Below are positions 8,589 through 18,231 of a DNA stretch of 64,000 nt, piece by piece. The position numbers and the translations under genes are program-made. The notes beneath the pieces were generated by a model. That model was given only the letters and a program-made list of their open reading frames with translations, was not told the DNA's origin and made no database searches. This DNA comes from Mycolicibacterium rufum (GTDB taxonomy: Bacteria; Actinomycetota; Actinomycetes; Mycobacteriales; Mycobacteriaceae), in the NCBI RefSeq assembly GCF_022374875.2, contig NZ_CP092427.2:5022001-5086000 (forward strand), in the 5' to 3' direction. Numbering within the stretch: the first letter of the stretch is position 1; each line of letters begins with the position of its first letter.

Positions 8589-9586
8589 GCCGCGGCCTCC
8601 GCGGACGGACGCGCGGCGGCCCGGGCGTGCAGCCCGCGCTCGGTCAGGTAGCGCGCGAAGCCGGCCGGGGCGCCGGGGGAGAGCGCGAGCACGGCGCGGC
8701 CGACGGCGATCCCGCGGATCGACTCCACGCTGGCGCTGAGCACGCTGACGCGGGTGCCCGACAGGCCCGGGGCGTGCTGGATCGAGGTCAGCCAGTCCAG
8801 GGGGACCTCCCGTGAGGCGTACGAGACCTCCCACACCTCGCCGTCGCCGCGCAGCGGAACACTCGGCCGGTCCGGCAGGAGTTCATGGGCCAGAGGCGAT
8901 TCCGGGTCGAGGATGATGTCCTCGACCGAGCCGCTCTCGATGATGCGTCCGTCGGCGATCCTCGCGACCGAGTCGGCGATCTCGCGCACCACCTCCATCT
9001 CGTGGGTGATCAGGATGATCGACAGGCCGTACTCGTCCCGAAGGTGACTCAGCAGGGCCAGGATCGACGTGGTGGTGGATGGATCGAGTCCCGACGTGGC
9101 CTCGTCCGAGAGCAGCAGGGTCGGACCCAGCGCCAGCGCGCGGGCGATACCGACACGCTGCTTCTGCCCGCCGGACAACTGCGCGGGAAACGATGCGCTG
9201 CGGTCGGTGAGGCCGACACGCTCCAGCAGCTCGCTCACCCGTCGGTCCACCGACGCCGCGGTGGCACCCAGGTATTCCAGCGGCAGCGCGACGTTCTGGG
9301 CCACGGTGCGGCGGCGCAGCAGAGGAGCGGTCTGGAAGATCACCCCGATCCGGCGCCGGGCCGTGACGAGTTCACCGGCCGACAGGGTGGTGAAGTCCTT
9401 GCCGTCCACCCGGACGGTGCCGCTGCTGGGCCGTTCCAGGAAGCTGATGCACCGCGACAGCGTGCTCTTGCCGGCGCCGCTCGGGCCGACGACGGCCAGG
9501 ATCTCCCCGTCGGCCACCGACAGGCTGACGTCGTCGAGGACGGTGCGCTCACCGAACCGTTTCGTCAGATTCTCGATCTCGATCAC
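8585..9586 (-). CDS. metN: methionine-type ABC transporter ATP-binding protein
   Basis: A 333-residue ABC ATPase with Walker [10 protein letters not shown] (residues 34-42), signature LSGGQKQR and Walker [13 protein letters not shown]. The C-terminal 80 residues form a NIL-type domain, the allosteric methionine-sensing module of MetN. The start is taken as GTG 9586 ([11 protein letters not shown]); a longer in-frame reading has no family support. It is the first gene of the metN-metI-metQ-monooxygenase operon. The 145 bases to the divergent monooxygenase at 9732 must hold both promoters. Confidence 0.92.
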   Translation of the reverse strand: MIEIENLTKRFGERTVLDDVSLSVADGEILAVVGPSGAGKSTLSRCISFLERPSSGTVRVDGKDFTTLSAGELVTARRRIGVIFQTAPLLRRRTVAQNVALPLEYLGATAASVDRRVSELLERVGLTDRSASFPAQLSGGQKQRVGIARALALGPTLLLSDEATSGLDPSTTTSILALLSHLRDEYGLSIILITHEMEVVREIADSVARIADGRIIESGSVEDIILDPESPLAHELLPDRPSVPLRGDGEVWEVSYASREVPLDWLTSIQHAPGLSGTRVSVLSASVESIRGIAVGRAVLALSPGAPAGFARYLTERGLHARAAARPSAEAAA

Positions 9587-9731
9587 GGACGTCGAAGCTA
9601 CGGTGCCTTCGGGGGTTCGCCCAGCGTAGGGATCGCCGTGATCGGAAGGTATCCGAACGGGCACAGCGTCATTCGGATCATGATGGCCGCAACCATGGTG
9701 TGCGCGACGCCGCCGGTGCGACGGTGGACCG

Positions 9732-10814
9732 ATGACTGACCGTCCCCGCTTCGGGGTGTGGGCCAATGTCCATGGCACGATGGCCGCCCTGTGCCATCCC
9801 GACGATCCGGTCGACGCGTCGTGGCGGCGGGTGCGTGATCAGATCCTGCTCGCCGAGCGACTCGGCTTCGACTCCACGCTGATCGCGCAGCACACCATGA
9901 ACCCGCTCGGCGAGTCGCTCGACCAACTGGACGCGTGGAGCGCCGCGGCGGCCGCGGCGGCGCTGACGCAGTCCATCGAGATCATCGCGGCGGTCAAACC
10001 GTCGATCATCCACCCGACCATCCTGGCCAAGCAGGCCCAGGGCATCGAGGAGATCAGCGGCGGCCGGTTCGCCGTCAACGTGGTCAACGCATGGTGGATC
10101 CCGGATCTCGAGCGCTCCGGCATCGGCATGCTGGAACACGGCGAGCGCTACGTCTACGGGTCGGAGTGGCTGCACGTTGTGCGGCGTCTGCTCGCGGGGG
10201 AGCGGACGACGTTTCACGGCAAGTACTTTCACGTCGACGACTTCGTTCTGCACCCCACCGGCACCTTCCGGCAGCGGCCCCGGATCTACCTCGGCGGGGA
10301 GTCCGCGCCGGCGCGTGATCTGGCCGCGGCCGAGGCGGACGTGCTGTTCCTCAACGGTCAATCTCGTTCCGAGGCAGTCGATCTCATCACCGATGTGCGG
10401 CGCCGCGCGCGCACGGGGCTCGACCCCCTGCGGTTCGGGTTGGCCGCGTTCGTCGTCACCGCGCCCACCGGTCGGGAGGCCGAGGATCTGCTGCGGCACC
10501 ACTGGGAACTCAACGCCGCGGACAAAGCGGGTGACGGCGACACGATCGATCGGTTCAGCGCCGACACCGACCCGGCGTCGCCGATGTGGCAGCGGCTGCG
10601 GGAACGTCCGCACATCGGGCCCAACGGGGGCACCGCGGCCGGCCTCGTCGGCGACTACGACACCGTCGCGCAGCGCATCGTCGACTGGCACGTCGACGGG
10701 ATCGAGACGTTCATGCTCGCCTTCCAGCCCTTCGAGGCGGAGATGGAACGGTTTGCCGCGGAGATCATTCCGCGCGTCGAGCGACTCACGAACCGCAGCC
10801 TGGCCGCGTCATGA
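9732..10814 (+). CDS. SsuD/SfnG-type luciferase-like monooxygenase
   Basis: A 360-residue LLM flavin monooxygenase that begins [13 protein letters not shown] and carries [20 protein letters not shown] and [17 protein letters not shown], patterns of the alkanesulfonate/dimethylsulfone monooxygenase branch. It would need FMNH2 supplied by a partner reductase. Its stop overlaps the ssuD start (ATGA), so both products are made together. A close relative of the same subtype occurs at 34949-35983. The exact organosulfur substrate cannot be read from sequence. Confidence 0.87.
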   Translation: MTDRPRFGVWANVHGTMAALCHPDDPVDASWRRVRDQILLAERLGFDSTLIAQHTMNPLGESLDQLDAWSAAAAAAALTQSIEIIAAVKPSIIHPTILAKQAQGIEEISGGRFAVNVVNAWWIPDLERSGIGMLEHGERYVYGSEWLHVVRRLLAGERTTFHGKYFHVDDFVLHPTGTFRQRPRIYLGGESAPARDLAAAEADVLFLNGQSRSEAVDLITDVRRRARTGLDPLRFGLAAFVVTAPTGREAEDLLRHHWELNAADKAGDGDTIDRFSADTDPASPMWQRLRERPHIGPNGGTAAGLVGDYDTVAQRIVDWHVDGIETFMLAFQPFEAEMERFAAEIIPRVERLTNRSLAAS

Positions 10815-11911
10815 GCGCCCCGTTGCGGGTGCACTGGTACCTGCCCACCCACGGTGACACCGCCACCATCGCCGACAACCAGGCCACCGCCGGAACCCGC
10901 GTCCCCTCCTACCTGGAGTCGTCGCTGGAGAATCTGACCACGCTGGCGCGCACCGCCGAGGATCTCGGGTTCGAGGCCGCGTTGACCCCGACCGGTTCCT
11001 TCTGTGAGGACTCGTGGCTGGTAACCGCGGCGCTGGCCCAGCACACGCGCGCGCTGAAGTTCCTGGTCGCCTTCCGCCCCGGCGTGCTCTCACCGACGCT
11101 GGCTGCCCAGCAGGTCAGCACGTATCAGCGGTTCACCGGAAACCGGTTGGCGCTCAACGTCGTCACCGGCGGAGACGACGCGGAGATGCGCCGATTCGGT
11201 GACGACGTCGACAAGTCGGCCCGCTACCGGCGCACCGGCGAGTTCCTGGCCATCGTGCAGGGCGTCCTGTCGCACGCCGAGTTCTCCTTCGACGGCGAGT
11301 TCTACACCGTCGAGCGGGCCAAGACGGCTTATCCGGTCACCACCCGGCCGACCGTCTACTTCGGCGGATCGTCGCCCGAGGCCATCGCCGTGGCCGCCGA
11401 ATACGCCGATGTCTATCTGACCTGGGGTGAGACCCCCGATCAGGTCGCCGAGAAGTTCGAGCGGGTCCGCGCGGCGGCGGCCGAGCACGGCCGCACCCTG
11501 CGGTTCGGGGTGCGCCTGCACACGGTGGCCCGGCCCACCGCGGAGCAGGCGTGGCAGCGCGCCGAGGCACTGCTCGCCGATCTGACGCCCGATCAGGTCG
11601 CCCTGGCGCACGCGCGGTATTCGGCGAGCGTGTCCGAGGGGCAGCGGCGGATGGCCGCGCTCACCGACGGGGTGCTGCGCGACGCCCGCAGCCTGGAGAT
11701 CGAGCCGGGCCTGTGGGCGGGGCCGAGCCTGGTCCGCGACGGCGCGGGCACCGCCGCCGTCGGCAGCTACGCCGATGTCGCCGGGGTGCTCGGCAGGTAC
11801 GTCGAGGTCGGCGCGACCGAGTTCATCCTGTCCGGCTACCCGCAGATCGAGGAGATCCGCCACGTGGGCGACGGTGTGTTACCGCTTCTGCGGATCGGCA
11901 GCGCCGCGTAG
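10811..11911 (+). CDS. ssuD: alkanesulfonate monooxygenase
   Basis: A 366-residue protein that follows E. coli SsuD closely by eye: WYLPTHGD at the N-terminus, TPTGSFCEDSWLV, LKFLVAFRPGVLSPTLAAQQ, VYFGGSSPEAIAVAAEYADV, YLTWGETPDQV, and a C-terminal LSGYPQIEEIRHVGD. SsuD uses FMNH2 and O2 to release sulfite and an aldehyde from C2-C10 alkanesulfonates. The ATG at 10811 overlaps the preceding stop. No ssuE-type FMN reductase is adjacent; the sulfonate-type ABC importer lies about 29 kb away in the same island. Confidence 0.92.
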   Translation: MSAPLRVHWYLPTHGDTATIADNQATAGTRVPSYLESSLENLTTLARTAEDLGFEAALTPTGSFCEDSWLVTAALAQHTRALKFLVAFRPGVLSPTLAAQQVSTYQRFTGNRLALNVVTGGDDAEMRRFGDDVDKSARYRRTGEFLAIVQGVLSHAEFSFDGEFYTVERAKTAYPVTTRPTVYFGGSSPEAIAVAAEYADVYLTWGETPDQVAEKFERVRAAAAEHGRTLRFGVRLHTVARPTAEQAWQRAEALLADLTPDQVALAHARYSASVSEGQRRMAALTDGVLRDARSLEIEPGLWAGPSLVRDGAGTAAVGSYADVAGVLGRYVEVGATEFILSGYPQIEEIRHVGDGVLPLLRIGSAA

Positions 11912-11922
11912 GGTTTTTCCGC

Positions 11923-12528
11923 GTGACCATCGATGTCGCGGCGGGCCGCCGATCGGATGTCAAGGCGTTGTCGCGTGTGTTGGGGCGGGCGTTCTTCGAC
12001 GACCCGGTGATGATGTGGATGGTGCCCGACGACGCACGGCGGGCCTCGGCGCTGCCCCGCATCTTCGCCGCTATGACGCGGCACCACTTCCTCGCCGGGG
12101 AGGCCGTGGAGGTGGCTGCCCGCGCCGGCGAGGTCGGCGCCGCCGCGCTGTGGGATCCGCCGGGACGGTGGAAGACGACCCCGCGGGAGGACCTCGCGAT
12201 GATGCCGAGCTTTCTGCTGGCGCTGCGCGGCGAGGCCAAACGGGGGATGGAGGTTTCCGAGCTGATGAAGCGTCATCACCCCGAGGAGCCGCACTGGTAT
12301 CTCGCCGTCATCGGCAGCGATCCCGACGTGCGGGGTGCAGGGTTCGGCCAGGCGCTGATGGCGTCGCGCCTGGACCGCTGCGACGCCGAGGGCGCTCCCG
12401 CCTACCTGGAGTCGACCAAGGAGTCGAACGTGCCGTACTACCTGCGGTTCGGGTTCGAGGTGACCGGGGAGTTGACCGTGCCCGGCGGCGGGCCGACGAT
12501 GTGGCAGATGTGGCGGGCGCCGCGCTGA
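11923..12528 (+). CDS. GNAT-family N-acetyltransferase
   Basis: A 201-residue acetyltransferase starting at GTG 11923, 11 bases after ssuD. The acetyl-CoA-binding motif A is recognisable as VIGSDPDVRGAGFGQALMASRLDRCD, followed by YLESTKESNVPYYLRFGFEVTGEL, the usual C-terminal beta-bulge region of GNAT enzymes acting on small molecules. The acceptor is unknown. It may be co-transcribed with the two monooxygenases, but the gap is larger than their ATGA overlaps. A long inverted repeat follows its stop and probably ends transcription. Confidence 0.85.
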   Translation: MTIDVAAGRRSDVKALSRVLGRAFFDDPVMMWMVPDDARRASALPRIFAAMTRHHFLAGEAVEVAARAGEVGAAALWDPPGRWKTTPREDLAMMPSFLLALRGEAKRGMEVSELMKRHHPEEPHWYLAVIGSDPDVRGAGFGQALMASRLDRCDAEGAPAYLESTKESNVPYYLRFGFEVTGELTVPGGGPTMWQMWRAPR

Positions 12529-12534
12529 ATCCGC

Positions 12535-12594
12535 GCGAGCAGACACAAAGTCGGGTGGTCACGGCCCGAAACGCCCGAGTTTGCGTCTGCTCGC
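12535..12594. repeat. inverted repeat between convergent genes (terminator-like)
   Basis: Arms GCGAGCAGACACAAA (12535-12549) and TTTGCGTCTGCTCGC (12580-12594) pair over 15 positions with one mismatch around a 30-base loop. The element fills the gap between the acetyltransferase and the convergent PemK-like gene, so a bidirectional terminator is the likely role. The arm text resembles a short dispersed intergenic repeat I associate with mycobacterial genomes, and related copies appear at 15812 and 16198. Confidence 0.6.
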
Positions 12595-12598
12595 CGAG

Positions 12599-13195
12599 CT
12601 AGCTCCAGCTGTACTCGGCGCGCAGGCGGGCGGCCACCGCCTCGAACGTCGCGCGTTCCAGGATCGCGCCCTCGCGCCGGATGCCCTCTTCGGGCACGTC
12701 GAGCACGCGGTCCAGGCGCACCCAGCTGGCCCGGCCCTCGTAGTCCCAGGACCCGGAGCCGATGCCGACCCAGTCCGGGTCGTCGCGGTGATAGTCCTGG
12801 CTGGACAGCATCAGGCCGAGCAGCACGCTGCGGTCCCGGCCGACCACCAGCACCGGCCGGTCCTTGCCCCGGGTCGGATCGTCCTCGTAGACCACCCACG
12901 TCCACACGATCTCGCCCGGATCGGCCTGGCCGTCCAGATTCGGGGCGTAGACCACCCTGCGTGCGCGGTGCGCGGTCGGGACGAAGGTGTTGGACACCGG
13001 CCGCCCGGCGGGCAGCGCAGGCGGGGGCGTGCTCGAGCTGCCGGCGATCGCGTCCAGACCGATGCGCAGGCCCTGCGCGATCCCGCGCTGCAGCGTCTCC
13101 GAGCGCTGAAGCTGCCGCACGAGCTTGGGGGCTTCGGAGAACACCAGCCTCTGGAAGGTCTTGAAGGGCGAGGACGACGACGCCATAGCCGCCAA
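12599..13195 (-). CDS. PemK/MazF-fold conserved protein (Rv2405-like)
   Basis: A 198-residue protein whose C-terminal two thirds show the PemK-like fold: PGEIVWTWVVYEDDPTRGKD, RPVLVVGRD, LMLSSQDYHRDDPDWVGIGSG and SWVRLDRVLDV. The N-terminal 80 residues are a basic, low-complexity extension not found in simple MazF toxins. There is no adjacent antitoxin, so toxin activity is doubtful; the conserved place beside lepA suggests a housekeeping role. The start at 13195 is divergent from lepA, about 100 bases away. Confidence 0.78.
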   Translation of the reverse strand: MAAMASSSSPFKTFQRLVFSEAPKLVRQLQRSETLQRGIAQGLRIGLDAIAGSSSTPPPALPAGRPVSNTFVPTAHRARRVVYAPNLDGQADPGEIVWTWVVYEDDPTRGKDRPVLVVGRDRSVLLGLMLSSQDYHRDDPDWVGIGSGSWDYEGRASWVRLDRVLDVPEEGIRREGAILERATFEAVAARLRAEYSWS

Positions 13196-13299
13196 GTCTA
13201 GGCGTCGCCGGATCGGGCGATTGTGTCCCGATGGCGTCGGCTCGTTAGTCTGGACTGGCCGTTTCCGGTACCCGTACCGCGCTCACCAGGAGATTTCCA

Positions 13300-15141
<1,842 letters not shown>

Positions 15142-15148
15142 GTCGGCC

Positions 15149-15802
15149 GTGCAGCGGAGGGGGTGCCGCGCCGTGGTCGTCTCGCTGGCGTTGGTCGTGG
15201 CGGCATGCGGGGGCGGGGTCGACGGCACGCCTGTCGCCGCCCCGGCGGGCGGTCTGGATTCCGTCCTGCTCAGCGCCGTCGATCTCGATGCGCTGCTGGG
15301 CACCAAGGGAATTCAGAGTGGGCCCGATCGCGCGGCGATGACCGACGAACTCGCCGCGGGAACACTGCCGCCGGGCTGTGTCGGGACGGTCCGCACCGCG
15401 GAGTCCACCGTCTACCGGGACGCCGGCGCCACCGCTGCGCTCACCCGGGTCGCGGCGGAGTCGGGCGGCGAGGGGGTTTCGGTCGACCAGAGCGTGGTGG
15501 TCGTCGGCTCGCCGACGCGGGCGCAGCGCCTGCTCGACGTGGCCAAGCTGTCGTGGAACGTCTGCGCCGGCACGACCATCACGCAGCGCGGGGACACACG
15601 CGCCACCTGGGTCCTCGACCCGGTCGACGTGCGCGACGGCATCGTCAGCCAGACGTCGACGCACTCGGCTCACGGGCGCTGCCAACACGCGATGGGCGCC
15701 GCGGGTGCCCGGGTCGTCGAGGCGCTGGTGTGCGGCGCCGACATTCGCGACGAGGGCGTTCGGGTGGTCTCCGCGATGATCGCCAACGCCGACTCGTCCT
15801 GA
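15149..15802 (+). CDS. lppR: sensor-domain lipoprotein (LppR-like, PknH extracellular-domain family)
   Basis: A 217-residue secreted lipoprotein starting at GTG 15149, 7 bases after lepA. The signal peptide ends in the lipobox VAAC at about residues 18-21 (LALVVAACGGG). The mature part has the PknH-C sensor pattern: repeated Cys residues (GTLPPGCVGTV, WNVCAGTT, HGRCQHAM, ALVCGADI) that form disulfides, and LSAVDLDALLG near the start. The ligand is unknown. The position after lepA matches Rv2403c/lppR. Two further paralogues occur at 44131 and 44887. Confidence 0.82.
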   Translation: MQRRGCRAVVVSLALVVAACGGGVDGTPVAAPAGGLDSVLLSAVDLDALLGTKGIQSGPDRAAMTDELAAGTLPPGCVGTVRTAESTVYRDAGATAALTRVAAESGGEGVSVDQSVVVVGSPTRAQRLLDVAKLSWNVCAGTTITQRGDTRATWVLDPVDVRDGIVSQTSTHSAHGRCQHAMGAAGARVVEALVCGADIRDEGVRVVSAMIANADSS

Positions 15803-15811
15803 CCGTTCTCC

Positions 15812-15876
15812 CGCGAACGTGCGTGTCTGCGGCCGACACACCGCGCTGAGGGACCGCATCGCGCACGCTCGTCGGG
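15812..15876. repeat. dispersed intergenic imperfect inverted repeat, copy A
   Basis: CGCGAACGTGCGTGTCTGC (15812-15830) and GCGCACGCTCGTCGGG (15861-15876) are imperfect inverted arms just after lppR. A very similar arrangement recurs at 16198-16259, with identical GTGTCTGC and GCGCACGCTCGTCG cores and a diverged middle. It could fold as a hairpin and act as a terminator for lepA-lppR. Confidence 0.5.
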
Positions 15877-16029
15877 AGGGCGGTACATGGCCGGCGGATC
15901 GGCGCAGCGCGATCGTAACTGCGCCTCGGCGGAAATATGCTGCGGGACAACGGCATCAGGCATGGAGCTGTCGAGCGTGCGCATCGGTGGGCCTCGGCGA
16001 CCGCCCGCTGCCGGGGTACGGTCGCGCCC

Positions 16030-16167
16030 GTGGAGGACCCAACGACACCGTGGCTGATCGCCGAGGCCACCGCGACGGCGGGCGTGCCGGCGTCGTGGGC
16101 GTGGGTGACGCTGGTGCTCGGTGCGGCGGTGGTGCTGGTCGGTGGAGTTCTGATCGCGCTGATTTGA
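16030..16167 (+). CDS. possible small single-helix membrane protein
   Basis: A 45-codon frame from GTG 16030 whose second half is one strong hydrophobic helix (about residues 22-45, WAWVTLVLGAAVVLVGG), with the helix running to the C-terminus. There is no clear ribosome-binding site and no recognised family. It lies alone between two copies of an intergenic repeat and upstream of the mce operon. It may be a genuine small membrane protein or a chance frame in GC-rich DNA. Confidence 0.35.
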   Translation: MEDPTTPWLIAEATATAGVPASWAWVTLVLGAAVVLVGGVLIALI

Positions 16168-16177
16168 ATCCGGGGTG

Positions 16178-16193
16178 ACGCCCCGGGGGGCGT
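16178..16193. terminator. GC-rich hairpin without U-tract
   Basis: ACGCCCC (16178-16184) and GGGGCGT (16187-16193) form a 7-base perfect stem with a 2-base loop, 10 bases after the stop of the possible small membrane protein. It has no T run, which is common for mycobacterial intrinsic terminators. The tight loop makes it a weak call. Confidence 0.4.
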
Positions 16194-16197
16194 TGCC

Positions 16198-16259
16198 GCG
16201 AGTGAGCGTGTCTGCACAACGGCGCGCGGTGGAATGCGGCATTGTGCGCACGCTCGTCG
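16198..16259. repeat. dispersed intergenic imperfect inverted repeat, copy B
   Basis: A second copy of the element at 15812: CGAGTGAGCGTGTCTGC on the left and GCGCACGCTCGTCG (16246-16259) on the right, with a diverged centre. The two copies flank the possible small ORF at 16030, which suggests either a paired terminator arrangement or relics of a small mobile repeat. Confidence 0.5.
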
Positions 16260-16626
16260 AGGCGTGCCCGGCGCCGCGGTACGCGCCGGCAATCGCACCT
16301 TTGCTGTCATGGTCCGGAAAGCGCATGGGATAACTCGGGTTAGGGCCTCGTGTCCGGAAGCGGGCCGCCACCGGATTTCGACTCGCGATGATCTTTGATC
16401 GGTGCGCAGCAGCGACGCAGGGGCTGCGCCCGGGCGGATCGTCGTCCCCGACCCGACGACGTGGACCGATGGGCGATCGAGGGAATTGACCTCGGCGACA
16501 ACGCGATGATCGTTGCTGTATCCGCGAGCGCGGGCGCCGGCCGCTGGGAGCGACACCGTCGAACTGCGCCTTAGACTCCCGTCCATTCGCGACCCGATCC
16601 GGGCGCTCAGACGGAAGGGAGCCGCG
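16260..16626. other. non-coding stretch upstream of the yrbE-mce operon
   Basis: About 370 bases with no convincing gene. An in-frame extension of yrbEA reaches back to a GTG/TTG-rich region near 16513, but its residues do not look like YrbE. A TTGACC at 16486-16491 could be a -35 element, although no good -10 at 16-18 bases is seen. The mce promoter and any operator must lie here. Confidence 0.4.
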
Positions 16627-17397
16627 TTGACGTTGCGCGTGTCCCGGCCCGCCACAACGGTGGAGGCCGTCGGCGACTTCTTCGTCCTCGCCGGCGAGAC
16701 TTTCGCTGCGATGCTGCGGCCCCCGTTCGCGTGGCGCGAACTGATCGAGCAGATCTGGTTCGTGGCGCGCGTGTCGATCGTGCCGACGCTGGTGCTGTCG
16801 ATTCCCTACACGGTGCTCATCGTGTTCACCCTCAACATCGTGTTGATCGAGGTCGGCGCCGGTGACCTCTCCGGCGCCGGCGCGGCGCTGGCCTCGGTCA
16901 CCCAGGTCGGCCCCGTGGTCACCGCGATCGTGGTGTCCGGGGCGGCCGCCACCGCCATGTGCGCCGACCTCGGAGCCCGCACCATCCGTGAGGAGATCGA
17001 CGCGATGAAGGTGATCGGCGTCAATCCCGTGCAGGCACTCGTGGTGCCGCGCGTCGTCGCGGCCACGTTCGTGGCCTTGCTGCTCTACTCGGTGGTGGCC
17101 GTCGTCGGCCTGACGGGAAGCTACGTGTTCGTCGTGTACGTGCAGAACGTCACCCCGGGGGCGTTCGTGTTCGGGATGACGCTGCTCACCGGGCTGCCGC
17201 AGGTCATCGTCTCACTGATCAAGGCTCTGCTGTTCGGACTGTCGGCCGGCCTGATCGCCTGCTACAAAGGGCTCTCCGTGGGTGGCGGTCCGACCGCGGT
17301 CGGGAACGCGGTGAACGAGACCGTCGTGTTCGCGTTCATGGCGCTGTTCCTGATCAACATCCTGGCGACCGCATTCGGCGTGAAGGTCGCACCGTGA
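16627..17397 (+). CDS. yrbEA: YrbE family permease A of an Mce transporter
   Basis: A 256-residue MlaE/YrbE integral membrane protein. The family block ADLGARTIREEIDAMKVIGVNPVQ is intact, and the C-terminus reads GNAVNETVVFAF. With YrbEB it forms the inner-membrane channel of an Mce lipid importer. TTG 16627 is chosen because AAGGGAG (16614-16620) lies 6 bases upstream and the resulting length equals that of known YrbEA proteins; ATG-like starts further upstream add unrelated residues. It opens an eight-gene operon in which most junctions are stop-start overlaps. Confidence 0.9.
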   Translation: MTLRVSRPATTVEAVGDFFVLAGETFAAMLRPPFAWRELIEQIWFVARVSIVPTLVLSIPYTVLIVFTLNIVLIEVGAGDLSGAGAALASVTQVGPVVTAIVVSGAAATAMCADLGARTIREEIDAMKVIGVNPVQALVVPRVVAATFVALLLYSVVAVVGLTGSYVFVVYVQNVTPGAFVFGMTLLTGLPQVIVSLIKALLFGLSAGLIACYKGLSVGGGPTAVGNAVNETVVFAFMALFLINILATAFGVKVAP

Positions 17398-18227
17398 CGG
17401 TGCAGGACTGGCCGACCGCCTGGGAGCGCGTCGTCGGCCGGACGCGGCAGCTGGGCGAGCAGACGGCGTTCTACGGGCAGGCCATCGCCTCCACGGCCGA
17501 CGCCGTCCGGCGCTATCCGGGCGAGGTGCTGCGGCTGATCGCCGTGATGGGAATGGGCACCGGCGCGCTCGCGGTGATCGGCGGCACCGTCGTCATCATC
17601 GGCTTCCTGACGCTGTCCACGGGTGCGCTGATCGCCGTTCAGGGATACAACACGCTGTCCAACGTCGGAATCGAAGCGCTCACCGGCTTCCTCGGCGCGT
17701 TCCTCAACGTCAGGTTCATCGCTCCGGCCACGGCAGGGGTCGCACTGGCGGCCACCATCGGCGCCGGTGCGACGGCGCAACTGGGATCCATGCGCATCAA
17801 CGAGGAGATCGACGCATTGGAGGTGATGGGCATCCGCGCCGTCACCTATCTGGCGTCGACCCGCATCGTCGCGGGTGTCATCGTGGTGATCCCGCTGTAC
17901 ACAGTGGCGGTGCTGATGTCGTTCCTGGCCACCCGGTTCGGCACCACGGTGGTCTACGGACAGTCCCGCGGCGTCTACGACCATTACTTCTCGACCTTCC
18001 TGCATCCCAGCGACCTGCTGTGGTCGTTCATCGCGGCGCTGTCGATGGCGGCGGCAGTGATGGTCGTGCACACCTACTACGGGTTCACCGCCACCGGTGG
18101 ACCGGCCGGGGTCGGCGAGGCCGTCGGCCGGGCCGTCCGGACCTCCATCACGGCAACTGTTTTCGTGCTGCTGTCCATCACACTGTCCGTGTACGGACAG
18201 TCCGGCAACTTCCACCTGTCGGGGTGA
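17394..18227 (+). CDS. yrbEB: YrbE family permease B of an Mce transporter
   Basis: A 277-residue MlaE-family membrane protein, partner of YrbEA. It carries ATIGAGATAQLGSMRINEEIDALEVMGI, the second-subunit form of the EExDAxxxMG motif, and about five to six helices. The GTG at 17394 overlaps the yrbEA stop (GTGA). The ATPase (Mkl/MceG type) that powers such systems is normally encoded elsewhere, and none is seen here. Confidence 0.92.
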   Translation: MTVQDWPTAWERVVGRTRQLGEQTAFYGQAIASTADAVRRYPGEVLRLIAVMGMGTGALAVIGGTVVIIGFLTLSTGALIAVQGYNTLSNVGIEALTGFLGAFLNVRFIAPATAGVALAATIGAGATAQLGSMRINEEIDALEVMGIRAVTYLASTRIVAGVIVVIPLYTVAVLMSFLATRFGTTVVYGQSRGVYDHYFSTFLHPSDLLWSFIAALSMAAAVMVVHTYYGFTATGGPAGVGEAVGRAVRTSITATVFVLLSITLSVYGQSGNFHLSG

Positions 18228-18231
18228 GGGA

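Noticed and set aside
6888..8651. Plus-strand open frame of about 590 codons opposite metQ/metI
   Set aside because: Asp/Gly/Arg/His-rich antisense shadow; the minus strand encodes recognisable MetQ and MetI.
12599..13195. Type II toxin-antitoxin system
   Set aside because: The protein has a PemK-like fold but no adjacent antitoxin gene, a long N-terminal extension and a conserved housekeeping position beside lepA.
16513..16626. N-terminal extension of YrbEA from 16513
   Set aside because: The extra 38 residues are basic and unlike YrbE; TTG 16627 has a good ribosome-binding site and gives the normal family length.
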